Assembly (NCBI RefSeq): GCF_002951615.1 | Contig: NZ_CP019062.1 | Location: 2,852,001-2,916,000, forward strand | Direction of reading: 5' to 3' | Length of the DNA: 64,000 bases | From: Rahnella sikkimica | GTDB taxonomy: Bacteria > Pseudomonadota > Gammaproteobacteria > Enterobacterales > Enterobacteriaceae | In this document: positions 38,687-49,562 of the stretch, one piece after another | Layout: every line of letters starts with the position of its first letter | How positions within the stretch are numbered: position 1 is the first letter of the stretch | Notes under the pieces: model-generated | Told to the model about the DNA's origin: nothing | Seen by the model: only the letters and a program-made list of their open reading frames with translations | The model's database searches: none | Translations under genes and position numbers: made by a program

Positions 38687-39903
38687 GTGAAACGCCAGTG
38701 ATCGCTCCCAAATGGCGGCTTTATCACTGGCAGGCCATTGATACGCAAGGAAGTATCCGGCAAGGCGACGCCATTGAGATAAACAGAGACAGTATTTACC
38801 AGCAGCTCTTTGTTGCAGGTTTACAGCCTTTGAAGATCAAAATGATCCAGCGTCTCAGGCCGGAATACTGGAAAAACCAGGAGCGTGTTTCCGTTGTCAG
38901 GCAGCTCGCCACACTGTTGCAGGCCGGGCTGCCGCTGGTCAGCAGTCTGGCATTGCTGGCAAACGAACACCCGAAACCTGCGTGGCACTGCGTTTTGCAT
39001 AACGTGGCGAAAGGCGTCAGGGAAGGCAAACCGTTATCGGACATGCTGAGTACTTACCCTGAGGTTTTCCCGGTGATTTACCGGCAGCTTGTTTCCATTG
39101 GCGAGCTGACGGGTCAGTTAGATCAATGCTGTTTGCAACTGGCGGCGCAGCAGGAACAGCAGGTGGAACTGAGAATGAAGGTGAAAAAAGCGCTGCGCTA
39201 TCCGCTGATCGTCAGCGTTATCGCCACCCTCGTGACACTGTTAATGCTGACGCTGGTTCTGCCGGAGTTTGCAAAAATCTATGCCACTTTTGATGCGCAA
39301 CTGCCCTGGTTTACCCGCATGCTGATCGGGGTATCGGAAGTGTTAGTGAGTTCAGGCCCGTGGCTGGCCGGCATTTTGTTGCTTTGCTGTTTTGGCTATC
39401 AGCAAAAGCTGCATCCGCACCCCCGCTGGAAGCTGCGCGAACAAATGCTGCCTCTGCGATTGCCGCTGACGTCCCGGCTGGTCACTGACAGTTGTCTCAG
39501 TCAGATTTTTCAAACGCTGGCCATGACGCAACGCGCGGGGATGACGCTGATTGCGGGGCTGGCTGCCGCGTCAGCATCTGTCTCCAACCTGCATTTTCAG
39601 GCAGCGCTCGATGTGATTCGTGAAAAAATTATGCAGGGTACGCCCTTACATAAAGCATTTCAGGAATCATCATTGTTTCCTTCGTTATGTCAGCAACTGA
39701 TAAAAATTGGTGAGGAATCCGGCACGCTCGATGAGTTGTTGCTTAAGCTGGCACAGTTACATAACAGCAGGGCAAATTCGCTGGCGGATACGTTATCGCA
39801 AACGATTGAACCGGTACTGATGGCCGTAATGGGTGTGATTGTTGGCGGATTAGTGATTGCGATGTACTTACCCATTTTTCAGCTGGGTTCAGTGATGGGA
39901 TGA
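38683..39903 (+). CDS. hofC: Type IV pilus platform protein HofC
   Basis: Inner-membrane GspF/PilC-type assembly platform, 406 residues, with two T2SSF domains (about 70-195 and 275-395; motifs RQLATLLQAGLPLVSSL and SQIFQTLAMTQRAGMTLIAG) and three TM helices. The ATG at 38683 overlaps the hofB stop by 4 bp. The operon has no prepilin peptidase or secretin gene here, as in E. coli where these are dispersed. It ends facing guaC, with a GC-rich hairpin between. Confidence 0.94.
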   Translation: MSETPVIAPKWRLYHWQAIDTQGSIRQGDAIEINRDSIYQQLFVAGLQPLKIKMIQRLRPEYWKNQERVSVVRQLATLLQAGLPLVSSLALLANEHPKPAWHCVLHNVAKGVREGKPLSDMLSTYPEVFPVIYRQLVSIGELTGQLDQCCLQLAAQQEQQVELRMKVKKALRYPLIVSVIATLVTLLMLTLVLPEFAKIYATFDAQLPWFTRMLIGVSEVLVSSGPWLAGILLLCCFGYQQKLHPHPRWKLREQMLPLRLPLTSRLVTDSCLSQIFQTLAMTQRAGMTLIAGLAAASASVSNLHFQAALDVIREKIMQGTPLHKAFQESSLFPSLCQQLIKIGEESGTLDELLLKLAQLHNSRANSLADTLSQTIEPVLMAVMGVIVGGLVIAMYLPIFQLGSVMG

Positions 39904-39924
39904 CGATGGCGCAGGAAAACATTA

Positions 39925-39947
39925 GCGGCGAAAACCCGTTTCGCCGC
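39925..39947. terminator. Hairpin between convergent hofC and guaC
   Basis: Perfect 9-base arms GCGGCGAAA (39925-39933) and TTTCGCCGC (39939-39947) with a 5-base loop. T tails are poor on both sides. Confidence 0.5.
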
Positions 39948-39963
39948 GGATAATTTTACCGGC

Positions 39964-41007
39964 TTATTTACTGCCGAACAGGCGGTTTTCCTGCTCTGCG
40001 ACACGGATAAAGGTCGTCCTTTTAGTCAGTTCTTTCAGACGCTCTGCGCCGACATACGTACAGGCAGAACGCAGGCCACCAAGAACGTCACGTACCGTAT
40101 TCTCGACCGGTCCACGCAAAGGCAGCTTCACGGTTTTGCCTTCCGCAGCGCGATACTCGGCGACACCACCAACGTGGCGTTTCATGGCGGACTCTGAGCT
40201 CATGCCGTAGAACAGCATGAATTTCTCGCCATTTTCTTCAACGACGGTGCCTTCACATTCTTCGTGTGCTGCCAGCATACCGCCAAGCATCACGAAATCT
40301 GCGCCGCCACCGAACGCTTTCGCCACATCACCAGGAACTGCGCAACCGCCGTCACTGACGATTTGTCCGCCCAGGCCGTGTGCAGCATCCGCGCATTCGA
40401 TAACAGCAGAAAGCTGGGGATAGCCCACGCCGATTTTGACCCGCGTAGTACACACAGAACCCGGGCCGATACCGACTTTAACGATATCTGCACCAGAGAG
40501 AATCAGTTCTTCGACCATTTCGCCCGTGACCACATTACCGGCGCAAATGACTTTGTCCGGGCAGGCTTCACGAACGCGACGCAGGAAACCGACGAAGTGT
40601 TCGGAATAGCCGTTAGCGACGTCAAGGCAGACAAATTTCAGCAGCGGGGAAAGCGCGAGGATTTGCAGTGTTTTCACAAAATCGGCTTCTGACGTTCCGG
40701 TCGACACCATCACATTGCGCAATACTGACTCGTCAGCAGAAGTGATGAAAGCCTGCCATTGTTCGACGCTGTAATGCTTATGCACCGCGGTCAGCAAACC
40801 AAAAGACGCCAGTACCGTCGCCATGCGGAAAGTACCCACTGTATCCATATTGGCAGCGATAATCGGCGTGCCGGACCAGCTGATACCTGAGTGTTTGAAT
40901 GTGAATGTGCGTTCCAGCTCGACTTCGGAACGGCTTTTGAGGGTAGAACGTTTAGGGCGGATGAGTACGTCTTTAAAACCTAACTTCAAATCTTCTTCAA
41001 TACGCAT
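39964..41007 (-). CDS. guaC: GMP reductase
   Basis: Deaminates GMP to IMP with NADPH, allowing guanine to be recycled to adenine nucleotides. It has 347 residues, as in E. coli. The catalytic Cys is in the loop [14 protein letters not shown]-dehydrogenase-like phosphate-binding segments are [18 protein letters not shown] and [10 protein letters not shown]. There is no CBS insert, which separates it from IMP dehydrogenase. It is divergent from coaE across 240 bp. Confidence 0.97.
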   Translation of the reverse strand: MRIEEDLKLGFKDVLIRPKRSTLKSRSEVELERTFTFKHSGISWSGTPIIAANMDTVGTFRMATVLASFGLLTAVHKHYSVEQWQAFITSADESVLRNVMVSTGTSEADFVKTLQILALSPLLKFVCLDVANGYSEHFVGFLRRVREACPDKVICAGNVVTGEMVEELILSGADIVKVGIGPGSVCTTRVKIGVGYPQLSAVIECADAAHGLGGQIVSDGGCAVPGDVAKAFGGGADFVMLGGMLAAHEECEGTVVEENGEKFMLFYGMSSESAMKRHVGGVAEYRAAEGKTVKLPLRGPVENTVRDVLGGLRSACTYVGAERLKELTKRTTFIRVAEQENRLFGSK

Positions 41008-41248
41008 GACGGCTTTGTCCTGGTTTGGCGACGGATCGCTAGGGTGTACAACAAATTTTAGACACCCTTTCCAGTGGTTTTATCATACACAGGAAAATGA
41101 CAACGGCAAGATGGCTTTTACAACACACATCACAGACTTTTGATTGCGCTGATGAATAACTTTTTGCACCAAAACCAAGTCGAAGGCGGCTTGCACTTAC
41201 TCATAATCTCTTTATCATTTACCTAACTAATTTTATCAGAGCGCCTGT

Positions 41249-41878
41249 ATGAGCTATATCGTTGCATTGACCGGGGGTATAGGAAGCGGTAAAAGCACCG
41301 TTGCCGAAAGCTTCAGCCGGCATGGCGTAAGTATTGTCGATGCAGATATTATCGCCCGCCAGGTTGTTGCTCCGGGTGAGCAAGCATTGGAAGAACTGGG
41401 TAAAAGATTCGGCACAAGTATTATTCTTGCCGATGGCTCACTGAACCGCCCGGCACTGCGGGAACGCATTTTTAGTAATCCGATTGAAAAAGAATGGGTG
41501 AATAAATTATTGCACCCTATTATTCATTCCCGAACGCAGCATCTTATCGCACTAGCGAAAACGCCTTATGTAGTTTGGGTAGTCCCGTTGCTGATCGAAA
41601 ACGGATTGCAAACCCAGGCCGATCGCATTCTGGTGGTGGATGTCGAGCCACAAATTCAGCTTTCACGCACAATGTTGCGCGATGGCGTTGACCGCCAGCA
41701 AGCTGAAAGTATTATTGCCGCGCAGGTGAGCCGTGAAAAACGCCTGGCCTGCGCGGATGACATTATTGATAACAGCGGAGATCCCCAAACGATCGAACCG
41801 CGTGTTGCCCAATTACATCGCCAGTATCTGAAACTGGCGGCGGGCGAAAACAGACAGGATATTGCCAAGCATGACTGA
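41249..41878 (+). CDS. coaE: Dephospho-CoA kinase
   Basis: Last step of coenzyme A synthesis, phosphorylating the 3'-OH of dephospho-CoA. It has 209 residues with the P-loop GGIGSGKS at residues 9-16, [10 protein letters not shown] for substrate binding and the lid region around [15 protein letters not shown]. It overlaps zapD by 8 bp. CoA synthesis genes thus occur at both ends of the window (panBCD and coaE) but in separate operons. Confidence 0.96.
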   Translation: MSYIVALTGGIGSGKSTVAESFSRHGVSIVDADIIARQVVAPGEQALEELGKRFGTSIILADGSLNRPALRERIFSNPIEKEWVNKLLHPIIHSRTQHLIALAKTPYVVWVVPLLIENGLQTQADRILVVDVEPQIQLSRTMLRDGVDRQQAESIIAAQVSREKRLACADDIIDNSGDPQTIEPRVAQLHRQYLKLAAGENRQDIAKHD

Positions 41879-42623
41879 TGTAGCTGCAACCGTTCTTTTT
41901 GAACATCCTCTGAATGAAAAAATGCGTACCTGGTTGCGTATAGAATTTCTGCTACAGCAGATGCACGCCAATGCGCAAATCACTGCGGCGGCTTCGGCTC
42001 TCCTGTTCTTCCGCACCGCGTCTGACTTGCTGGACGTGCTGGAACGCGGAGAAGTCCGTACCGATTTGCTCAAAGAGCTGGAACGTCAGCAACAGAAATT
42101 ATCTCAGTGGCAGGATGTTCCGGGTGTGGATGCATCGCGGATTGACGGATTGCGTGCTGAACTGAAACAGTGCGCTTCCGTGTTGATGAAAGCACCGCGA
42201 ATTGGCCAGGCGCTGAAAGAAGATCGCCTGATTGCTCTGGTTCGTCAGCGTCAAAGCATTCCGGGCGGTTGTTGCAGTTTCGATTTGCCGACACTACACC
42301 TTTGGCTGCATCTGGCACAATCCCAGCGCGACAGTGAAGTGCGAAACTGGCTTGAAACACTCGCTCCGCTCAATAATTCACTCACTATGGTACTGGATTT
42401 GATCCGTCAGTCCGGCGCTTTCCGTAATCAAATCAGCCTGAATGGTTTTTTCCAGGATAACGCAGAAGGTGCAGATCTGTTACGCTTGCGCCTCTCGATG
42501 GAAAACCAGCTTTACCCGCAAGTTTCCGGGCACAAAACCCGTTATGCCATCCGCTTCTTACCGCTCGACAGCGAACATGGCGTGGTTCCGGCACGACTGA
42601 ATTTTGAACTTGCCTGCTGCTAG
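41871..42623 (+). CDS. zapD: Cell division protein ZapD
   Basis: FtsZ-associated protein that bundles protofilaments and stabilises the Z ring. It has 250 residues (E. coli 247). The N-terminus [20 protein letters not shown] and the motif [17 protein letters not shown] are conserved. The ATG at 41871 is inside the end of coaE, giving an 8-bp overlap; a start three codons earlier is possible. Middle gene of coaE-zapD-yacG. Confidence 0.95.
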   Translation: MTDVAATVLFEHPLNEKMRTWLRIEFLLQQMHANAQITAAASALLFFRTASDLLDVLERGEVRTDLLKELERQQQKLSQWQDVPGVDASRIDGLRAELKQCASVLMKAPRIGQALKEDRLIALVRQRQSIPGGCCSFDLPTLHLWLHLAQSQRDSEVRNWLETLAPLNNSLTMVLDLIRQSGAFRNQISLNGFFQDNAEGADLLRLRLSMENQLYPQVSGHKTRYAIRFLPLDSEHGVVPARLNFELACC

Positions 42624-42632
42624 GAGTTGCAA

Positions 42633-42836
42633 ATGGATCCCGAAATTATTGAAGTCAATTGCCCGACGTGTAATAAGACGGTTGTCTGGGGCGAAGTCAG
42701 TCCTTACCGTCCTTTTTGTTCCAAGCGCTGCCAGCTCATCGATCTCGGTGAGTGGGCCGACGAGGAGAAACGCATTCCGAGCAAAGGGGATGTGAATGAT
42801 CTGGATGACTGGAGCGAAGAAGAGATTTCGCACTGA
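42633..42836 (+). CDS. yacG: DNA gyrase inhibitor YacG
   Basis: Small zinc protein of 67 residues that binds GyrB and inhibits gyrase. The four zinc Cys are in [14 protein letters not shown] and [15 protein letters not shown]; the C-terminus is acidic as in the family. ATG at 42633 after TAGGAG; last gene of the operon, followed by a strong terminator. Confidence 0.95.
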   Translation: MDPEIIEVNCPTCNKTVVWGEVSPYRPFCSKRCQLIDLGEWADEEKRIPSKGDVNDLDDWSEEEISH

Positions 42837-42867
42837 CGTCCGCCGGATGTCGCATTTAACAGATGTT

Positions 42868-42891
42868 AAAAAGGGGCGTGGCCCCTTTTTT
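42868..42891. terminator. Bidirectional terminator between yacG and mutT
   Basis: AAAAAGGGGC (42868-42877) and GCCCCTTTTT (42881-42890) with a 3-base loop; A and T runs on either side allow function for both convergent genes. Confidence 0.9.
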
Positions 42892-42915
42892 GTGGGCGCT
42901 CTGATTCTCAGACAA

Positions 42916-43317
42916 TCAGAATTCGTTATTTTTAAGCGCGTTCACGACAGTTTCGTTGGCCGGAGGAAATTCTTCCGCTTTCAGGTCTGACTGTTTAACC
43001 CAGCGTTTGGGTTGCCCTTCTTTTCCATAGGGCTCGCCCTGCCAATCTTCCACCAGAAAGAAGTAAAGCGTGATAATGCGATCCGGGAACCGGTGTTCAA
43101 GCGTTTTCAGCAAAACAGGCGCTTTCGCATCAATGCCCACTTCTTCCTGCAACTCACGAATGACAGCCTGCTCAGGTGTTTCACCCGCTTCAATTTTACC
43201 GCCCGGAAACTCCCAAAACCCCGCCATGTGCGAAGACGCATCACGCTGAGTAATAAAGATTTCTTTACCGGAATTCCGGATAATACCGGCTGCGATATTC
43301 AGTTGTTTAAGCGTCAC
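42916..43317 (-). CDS. mutT: 8-oxo-dGTP diphosphatase MutT
   Basis: Sanitises the nucleotide pool by hydrolysing 8-oxo-dGTP, preventing A:T to C:G transversions. It has 133 residues. The Nudix box is complete: GGKIEAGETPEQAVIRELQE followed by EVGI (about 38-61). The start is GTG at 43317 after GGTGG, homologous to E. coli MKKLQIAVGII. It is downstream of secA beyond a hairpin, as in E. coli where secA-mutT are co-transcribed. Confidence 0.95.
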   Translation of the reverse strand: MTLKQLNIAAGIIRNSGKEIFITQRDASSHMAGFWEFPGGKIEAGETPEQAVIRELQEEVGIDAKAPVLLKTLEHRFPDRIITLYFFLVEDWQGEPYGKEGQPKRWVKQSDLKAEEFPPANETVVNALKNNEF

Positions 43318-43370
43318 TTTTCCACCTATTGACTGACTGTAATGACTGTCTTATATAAGGATTTTTAGAC

Positions 43371-43398
43371 AAAATAAAGGCGGTGATTAGCCGCCTTT
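43371..43398 (-). terminator. Hairpin between secA and mutT
   Basis: AAAGGCGG (43376-43383) and CCGCCTTT (43391-43398) with a 7-base loop; minus-strand tail ATTTT. Probably a partial terminator. Confidence 0.7.
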
Positions 43399-43428
43399 AA
43401 GATTAACACGATGACTTAGCCTGAGATC

Positions 43429-46146
43429 TTACTTTTGCAGGCGACCATGGCATTGTTTGTATTTTTTACCAGAACCACATGGGCAGAGATCGTTGCGGCC
43501 CACTTTACGCTCACCGGATGCGGCAAGACGTGCAGCTTCAGCCACTTCAATTTCCTGCTGATCCTGATGGCTCAATTGCTGCTGACGTGCCAGATGTTCG
43601 GCTTCTTCGCGGCGCTGAATTTCCATTGCTTCAATTTCTTCAGGCATACGAACCTGAACTTTGCTCAGCACGCTGACCACTTCATATTTCAGTGATTCCA
43701 GCATGGCAGCAAACATAGCAAAGGATTCGCGTTTGTATTCCTGCTTAGGATCTTTCTGCGCATAACCCCGTAAATGGATACCCTGACGCAGGTAGTCCAT
43801 TGCGGCCAGATGCTCTTTCCACAGGGAATCAAGCGTTTGCAGCATCACGCCTTTTTCGAAGTTACGCATCATTTCTGCGCCAACCACTTCTTCTTTACGG
43901 GCGTAAGATTCTTTCGCGAGTTCCATAATACGTTCGCGCAGGGTTTCTTCATGCAGCTCAGGCTCTTTATCCAGCCACTCTGCAATCGGCATTTCCAGCT
44001 CGAAATCTTGTTTCAGTCGATCCTGAAGCCCCTGAACATCCCACATCTCTTCCAGAGACTGCGGTGGAATGTAGCTGTCGATAGTCGCTTTGAACACGTC
44101 CTCACGGATGCTGGCGATAGTTTCGCTCACATCAGACACGTCCAGCAGTTCGTTACGCTGGCTGTAGATCGCACGGCGCTGATCGCTGGCGACATCATCG
44201 TATTCCAGCAATTGTTTACGGATATCAAAGTTACGGCTTTCAACTTTACGCTGAGCATTCGCAATTGCTTTGGTGACCCAAGGGTGCTCAATCGCTTCGC
44301 CCGGTTTCATACCCAGTTTACGCATCATGCTCGTCACACGGTCAGAAGCAAAGATACGCATCAGGGCATCTTCCATAGACAGATAGAAACGAGATGAACC
44401 GGCGTCACCCTGACGACCCGCACGACCACGCAGCTGGTTATCGATACGGCGTGATTCGTGACGCTCAGTACCGATAATGTGCAGACCGCCGGAAGCCAGA
44501 ACGGCATCGTGGCGAATCTGCCATGCTGCTTTGATTTCTGCGATTTTCTCGTCAGTGGCTTCTTCACCCAGGTTTTCAACTTCAACCTGCCAGCTGCCGC
44601 CCAGCACGATATCGGTACCACGACCCGCCATGTTGGTTGCGATGGTCACCGCGCTTGGCTGACCCGCCTGTGCAACGATATCCGCTTCTTTGGCGTGGAA
44701 TTTGGCGTTCAGAACGCTGTGCGCGATGCCCGCTTTGGTCAGTTCATTGGAAACCACTTCGGATTTCTCAATCGAAATGGTACCCACCAGAACCGGCTGG
44801 CCTCTGGCAGTACACTGACGGATATCTTCGATAATCGCGCCAATTTTTTCCATTTCAGTCATGTACACCAGATCGGCCATGTCTTTACGCACCATAGGGC
44901 GGTTCGTTGGCACAACGATGGTATCCAGTTTGTAGATGGAGCTGAATTCGAACGCTTCAGTATCCGCAGTACCGGTCATACCGGCCAGTTTTTCATACAA
45001 ACGGAAGTAGTTCTGGAAGGTGATAGAAGCCAGCGTCTGGTTTTCGTTTTGAATATCAACGCCTTCTTTCGCTTCCACTGCCTGATGCAAGCCATCAGAC
45101 CAGCGGCGACCCTGCATGGTACGACCGGTATGTTCGTCAACGATGATAACTTCACCGTCTTTCACGATGTAATCAACATCGCGGGTAAACAGTACGTGCG
45201 CACGCAGCGCAGCGGTCACGTGGTGCATCAGCATAATGTTAGTCGGGGAATACAAAGATTCGCCCTCTTCCATAATGCCTGCATCAACCAGCATTTCTTC
45301 GATCAGAACCAGACCGCGTTCGGTCAGATGAACCTGACGCGCTTTCTCATCCACGGAGAAGTGGCCTTCACCCTGGAACGTGTCGGAGTCTTCTTTTTCC
45401 TGACGGATCAGTTTAGGGATCAGTTTGTCCACGCGGGTGTACATTTCGGAGCTGTCTTCAGCCGGACCGGAAATGATCAGCGGGGTACGTGCTTCATCGA
45501 TCAAGATGGAGTCAACCTCATCCACCAGCGCGTAGTGCAGTTTACGCTGAACACGTTCTTCAGGACTGAAAGCCATGTTGTCGCGCAGGTAGTCAAAGCC
45601 GTATTCGTTGTTTGTACCGTAAGTAATGTCGGCAGCGTAAGCAGCGCGTTTAGCCGGAGAAGGCATGCCTGGCAAGTTAATACCGATGCTCAGACCGAGG
45701 AACTCAAACAGTGGACGGTTATTTTCGGCGTCACGCTGGGCTAAGTAGTCGTTGACGGTCACAACGTGAACGCCTTTACCGCTCAGTGCGTTCAGGTAAG
45801 CCGGCAACGTTGCGGTCAGGGTTTTACCTTCACCGGTACGCATTTCCGCGATGCAACGCTCGTTGAGCACCATGCCGCCGAGTAACTGGACGTCAAAGTG
45901 ACGCATGCCGAATACACGTTTACTGGATTCGCGAACCACCGCAAACGCTTCCGGGATCAGCATTTCAAGCACTTCACCTTTTGCCAGACGCTCACGGAAT
46001 TCATCGGTTTTAGCTCTCAGTTGATCATCGGTCAGCTTCTGAATTTCAGGTTCCATGCGGCTGATCAGGTCAACTACTTTGCGCATACGGCGCAGTGTAC
46101 GATCGTTACGGCTACCAAAAACTTTGGTCAATAATTTGATTAACAT
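43429..46146 (-). CDS. secA: Preprotein translocase ATPase SecA
   Basis: Motor of Sec-dependent export, 905 residues. Walker A is MRTGEGKT, the DEAD box is [17 protein letters not shown], motif VI region is [19 protein letters not shown], and the C-terminal zinc finger [14 protein letters not shown] binds SecB and lipids. The ATG at 46146 ([16 protein letters not shown]) matches E. coli; a 13-codon upstream extension is rejected. The ribosome-binding site is weak and distant, fitting the SecM-controlled translation known in E. coli. secM lies 80 bp upstream. Confidence 0.97.
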   Translation of the reverse strand: MLIKLLTKVFGSRNDRTLRRMRKVVDLISRMEPEIQKLTDDQLRAKTDEFRERLAKGEVLEMLIPEAFAVVRESSKRVFGMRHFDVQLLGGMVLNERCIAEMRTGEGKTLTATLPAYLNALSGKGVHVVTVNDYLAQRDAENNRPLFEFLGLSIGINLPGMPSPAKRAAYAADITYGTNNEYGFDYLRDNMAFSPEERVQRKLHYALVDEVDSILIDEARTPLIISGPAEDSSEMYTRVDKLIPKLIRQEKEDSDTFQGEGHFSVDEKARQVHLTERGLVLIEEMLVDAGIMEEGESLYSPTNIMLMHHVTAALRAHVLFTRDVDYIVKDGEVIIVDEHTGRTMQGRRWSDGLHQAVEAKEGVDIQNENQTLASITFQNYFRLYEKLAGMTGTADTEAFEFSSIYKLDTIVVPTNRPMVRKDMADLVYMTEMEKIGAIIEDIRQCTARGQPVLVGTISIEKSEVVSNELTKAGIAHSVLNAKFHAKEADIVAQAGQPSAVTIATNMAGRGTDIVLGGSWQVEVENLGEEATDEKIAEIKAAWQIRHDAVLASGGLHIIGTERHESRRIDNQLRGRAGRQGDAGSSRFYLSMEDALMRIFASDRVTSMMRKLGMKPGEAIEHPWVTKAIANAQRKVESRNFDIRKQLLEYDDVASDQRRAIYSQRNELLDVSDVSETIASIREDVFKATIDSYIPPQSLEEMWDVQGLQDRLKQDFELEMPIAEWLDKEPELHEETLRERIMELAKESYARKEEVVGAEMMRNFEKGVMLQTLDSLWKEHLAAMDYLRQGIHLRGYAQKDPKQEYKRESFAMFAAMLESLKYEVVSVLSKVQVRMPEEIEAMEIQRREEAEHLARQQQLSHQDQQEIEVAEAARLAASGERKVGRNDLCPCGSGKKYKQCHGRLQK

Positions 46147-46226
46147 GATGCTTAATATCTCTTGGAGGCCACCTAACGTAGCCACTAATTTGTTGATTTA
46201 TAGATAGAGTTTAAACTTACAGTCTG

Positions 46227-46754
46227 TTAAATCAGGAAGGCCGGGCCGGCACGAATGCCTTGCACCTGTGCTAACCACAGTCCGGTTTGATGCGACGAAG
46301 AGAAGGTGTGAAAAGGTTGTTGCGTGTGACGGATGATAACCGGCGGTTTGGATTCATGCGTCAGTAAGGCATTCAGCGTCACCAGCAGCGCAAGTTGCTG
46401 TACGTGAAGAGGTTCTGCTTCCTGCGCGACAATTTCAGGTTGGGCTATGGTATAGACAACCTGAGGTGCCAGCGCAAAAGAAAGATGACGGATGACCGTG
46501 CGCAGTGCATGCTGCTGCCAGTAATCCACACCGAAAGACGGGCGGCGATTTGCCTGAAGCAATGCGAGATTACTTAGCCCTGTACTGCCGATGTTAAGCC
46601 TATTCAGGCTTGAGGACGTATTGGGAACCGCAGGCAGTTCCGTTTGCGAGAGGTTCGTTGACACGCCAAGGCTTGCCGCGACCATCCCCAACAGGAGATG
46701 CGGCCAAAAATACTTTCTGCCAAATTGTCGCCAACGATTTAGAATACCAATCAC
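46227..46754 (-). CDS. secM: Secretion monitor SecM
   Basis: Secreted arrest peptide that stalls its ribosome when export is slow and so exposes the secA ribosome-binding site. It has 175 residues with a long signal sequence ([20 protein letters not shown], cleavage about residue 36). The arrest segment near the end is [17 protein letters not shown], then four residues. Compared with the E. coli motif the key Trp, Gln, Gly, Ile, Arg, Ala, Gly and Pro are kept, but Phe150 is His and Ile156 is Leu. Start GTG at 46754, as in E. coli. Its start is only 26 bp from that of a divergent DUF721 gene. Confidence 0.93.
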   Translation of the reverse strand: MIGILNRWRQFGRKYFWPHLLLGMVAASLGVSTNLSQTELPAVPNTSSSLNRLNIGSTGLSNLALLQANRRPSFGVDYWQQHALRTVIRHLSFALAPQVVYTIAQPEIVAQEAEPLHVQQLALLVTLNALLTHESKPPVIIRHTQQPFHTFSSSHQTGLWLAQVQGIRAGPAFLI

Positions 46755-46780
46755 AAGTTTACAATCCGCCGGAGCCCATC

Positions 46781-47308
46781 ATGCGCGATAGCCGCCCACA
46801 ATTATTAGATATCCTGTTCGATGATGCTTCTTCCACAGAGCAAAGCCCGCTGCGTATTGTTCAACAGCGTGCTGCGGCGTTATTAAAATTAAACCGCGCA
46901 GTGAAAGGTCTGTTACCGGCGCCCATGCAACCATGGTGTCGTGTCGGTAATTATCGACAGGGAGTTTTAGTGCTGGAGATAGCCAATGCCAGCTGGATGA
47001 TGCGCTTACGTTATGAACAACCGGCGCTACTCTCTGCACTTCGAGCGCAAATTCTACCATCTTTGTCGTCAATCGACATCAGGATTAATCCTTCGCTCAT
47101 GGCGAAAATGGAAAATGCTTCGCAGATTGCTGTTAAAAATAAAGCGATCGCGTCTGAATCGATGCCGGTCAGGCATTTGAGTGCGCAGAGTGCGGAGGAA
47201 TTACGAGGACTGGCGAGCCGTAGCCCGGAAAAACTCAGAAAGGCATTAGAACGACTGGCTGAATTGGCCGGAGAGGGTGCCAAAACAACCAGTCGTAATA
47301 AGTCATGA
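46781..47308 (+). CDS. DUF721 (DciA-like) protein
   Basis: A 175-residue protein with an N-terminal DUF721 domain (about 1-105). Typical marks are RPQLLDILFDD, then LLKLNRAVKGLLPAPMQPWC and LVLEIANASWMMRLRYEQP. A helical basic C-terminus ends in Arg/Lys residues. DUF721 includes DciA, the ancestral loader or operator of the replicative helicase in bacteria lacking DnaC. Function here is unknown. Start ATG 46781 after CCGGAG. It sits divergent from secM and convergent with lpxC (12 bp between stops). E. coli K-12 has no gene in this slot. Confidence 0.8.
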   Translation: MRDSRPQLLDILFDDASSTEQSPLRIVQQRAAALLKLNRAVKGLLPAPMQPWCRVGNYRQGVLVLEIANASWMMRLRYEQPALLSALRAQILPSLSSIDIRINPSLMAKMENASQIAVKNKAIASESMPVRHLSAQSAEELRGLASRSPEKLRKALERLAELAGEGAKTTSRNKS

Positions 47309-47320
47309 TATCAGTATCGG

Positions 47321-48256
<936 letters not shown>

Positions 48257-48336
48257 TTATCTATCCAACCGACCTAAGCTTACCTTAAGATCGGCGGGAC
48301 AGTTTAGCACAAAGAGCGGAGATCCTACAATTCGGA

Positions 48337-49491
48337 CTAGTCTGCCTGCTTACGCAGGAATGCAGGGATGTCCAAATAGTCGGGCTCTTTATTCGATTGC
48401 GCGGTTGGATCATTCACCACTTTAGCCGCTGGCTTAGTTTCCTGCGGCAGCGGAGACATCCCGTGCTGCTGGTAACGGTGATCCATCACTGGCTGGCTGG
48501 CGGGCTTATTGGTCACCAAAGTGATCTCAGGACGTTTGTCCATGCCGATACCGGTCGCAACCACAGTAACACGCAGTTCGTCATTCATTTCCGGGTCAAG
48601 GGAAGTCCCGATCACCACGGTCGCGTTGTCAGAAGCGAAAGCACGGATAGTGTTACCCACGGTTTCGAATTCATCCAGACGCAGGTCGAAGCCCGCGGTA
48701 ATGTTGACCAGAACGCCGCGCGCGCCGGACAAATCGATGTCTTCCAGCAACGGGCTGGAAATCGCCATTTCAGCCGCTTCTTCAGCACGGTCTTCACCAC
48801 ATGCCACGCCGGAACCCATCATGGCATAACCCATTTCGGACATTACGGTGCGCACGTCAGCAAAGTCGACGTTCATCAGACCCGGACGGGTGATCAGCTC
48901 AGCGATACCCTGCACCGCGCCTTTCAGCACGTCGTTGGCCGCACCGAAGGCGTCCAGCAGAGAGATACCGCGACCCAACACTTTCAACAGTTTGTCGTTA
49001 GGGATAGTGATCAGGGAGTCCACATGCTTGGACAGCTCAGCGATACCCTGCTCCGCGAATGCCATACGCTTCTTGCCTTCAAAATTGAAAGGCTTCGTTA
49101 CGACTGCAACGGTCAGAATACCCAAATCTTTTGCAACTTCAGCGACGACTGGCGCAGCACCGGTACCGGTACCGCCGCCCATGCCCGCTGCGATAAAGAC
49201 CATGTCAGCACCTTCAAGCGCGGCGCGCAGGGCTTCACGGTCTTCTTCTGCAGAATTGCGACCCACTTCAGGGTTCGCGCCAGCACCCAGACCTTTGGTG
49301 ATACCACTACCAATCTGAATCGTCTGGCCTACAGCCGTTTTACGCAACGCCTGGGCGTCTGTGTTAACGGCAAAGAATTCAACACCTTCGATGCGCTCAC
49401 GCACCATGTGTTCGACAGCGTTACCGCCGCCACCGCCGACGCCGATGACTTTAATCACCGCGTCGTTGGTCAGTTCCATAGGTTCAAACAT
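48337..49491 (-). CDS. ftsZ: Cell division GTPase FtsZ
   Basis: Tubulin homologue forming the Z ring, 384 residues. The tubulin signature [12 protein letters not shown], the N-terminal [10 protein letters not shown] and the T7 loop [11 protein letters not shown] are clear. A variable linker ends in the conserved peptide [14 protein letters not shown] that binds FtsA, ZipA and ZapD. The ATG at 49491 has CGGAGAGAAACT upstream. It is 71 bp after ftsA. The ftsZ-lpxC gap is under 100 bp. Confidence 0.98.
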   Translation of the reverse strand: MFEPMELTNDAVIKVIGVGGGGGNAVEHMVRERIEGVEFFAVNTDAQALRKTAVGQTIQIGSGITKGLGAGANPEVGRNSAEEDREALRAALEGADMVFIAAGMGGGTGTGAAPVVAEVAKDLGILTVAVVTKPFNFEGKKRMAFAEQGIAELSKHVDSLITIPNDKLLKVLGRGISLLDAFGAANDVLKGAVQGIAELITRPGLMNVDFADVRTVMSEMGYAMMGSGVACGEDRAEEAAEMAISSPLLEDIDLSGARGVLVNITAGFDLRLDEFETVGNTIRAFASDNATVVIGTSLDPEMNDELRVTVVATGIGMDKRPEITLVTNKPASQPVMDHRYQQHGMSPLPQETKPAAKVVNDPTAQSNKEPDYLDIPAFLRKQAD

Positions 49492-49562
49492 AGTTTCTCT
49501 CCGTTTTGTGCCTGTCGCGTCGGGATCAAAAGCTATAAGAGCATGATCCCGTTGTTAAAACA

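Noticed and set aside
44458..45744. 428-codon plus-strand frame inside secA
   Set aside because: Wholly antisense to secA with no ribosome-binding site and no family resemblance.
46147..46226. secA ribosome-binding-site sequestering hairpin in the secM-secA gap
   Set aside because: Expected from E. coli, but I could not draw a convincing stem by eye; RNA folding would be needed.
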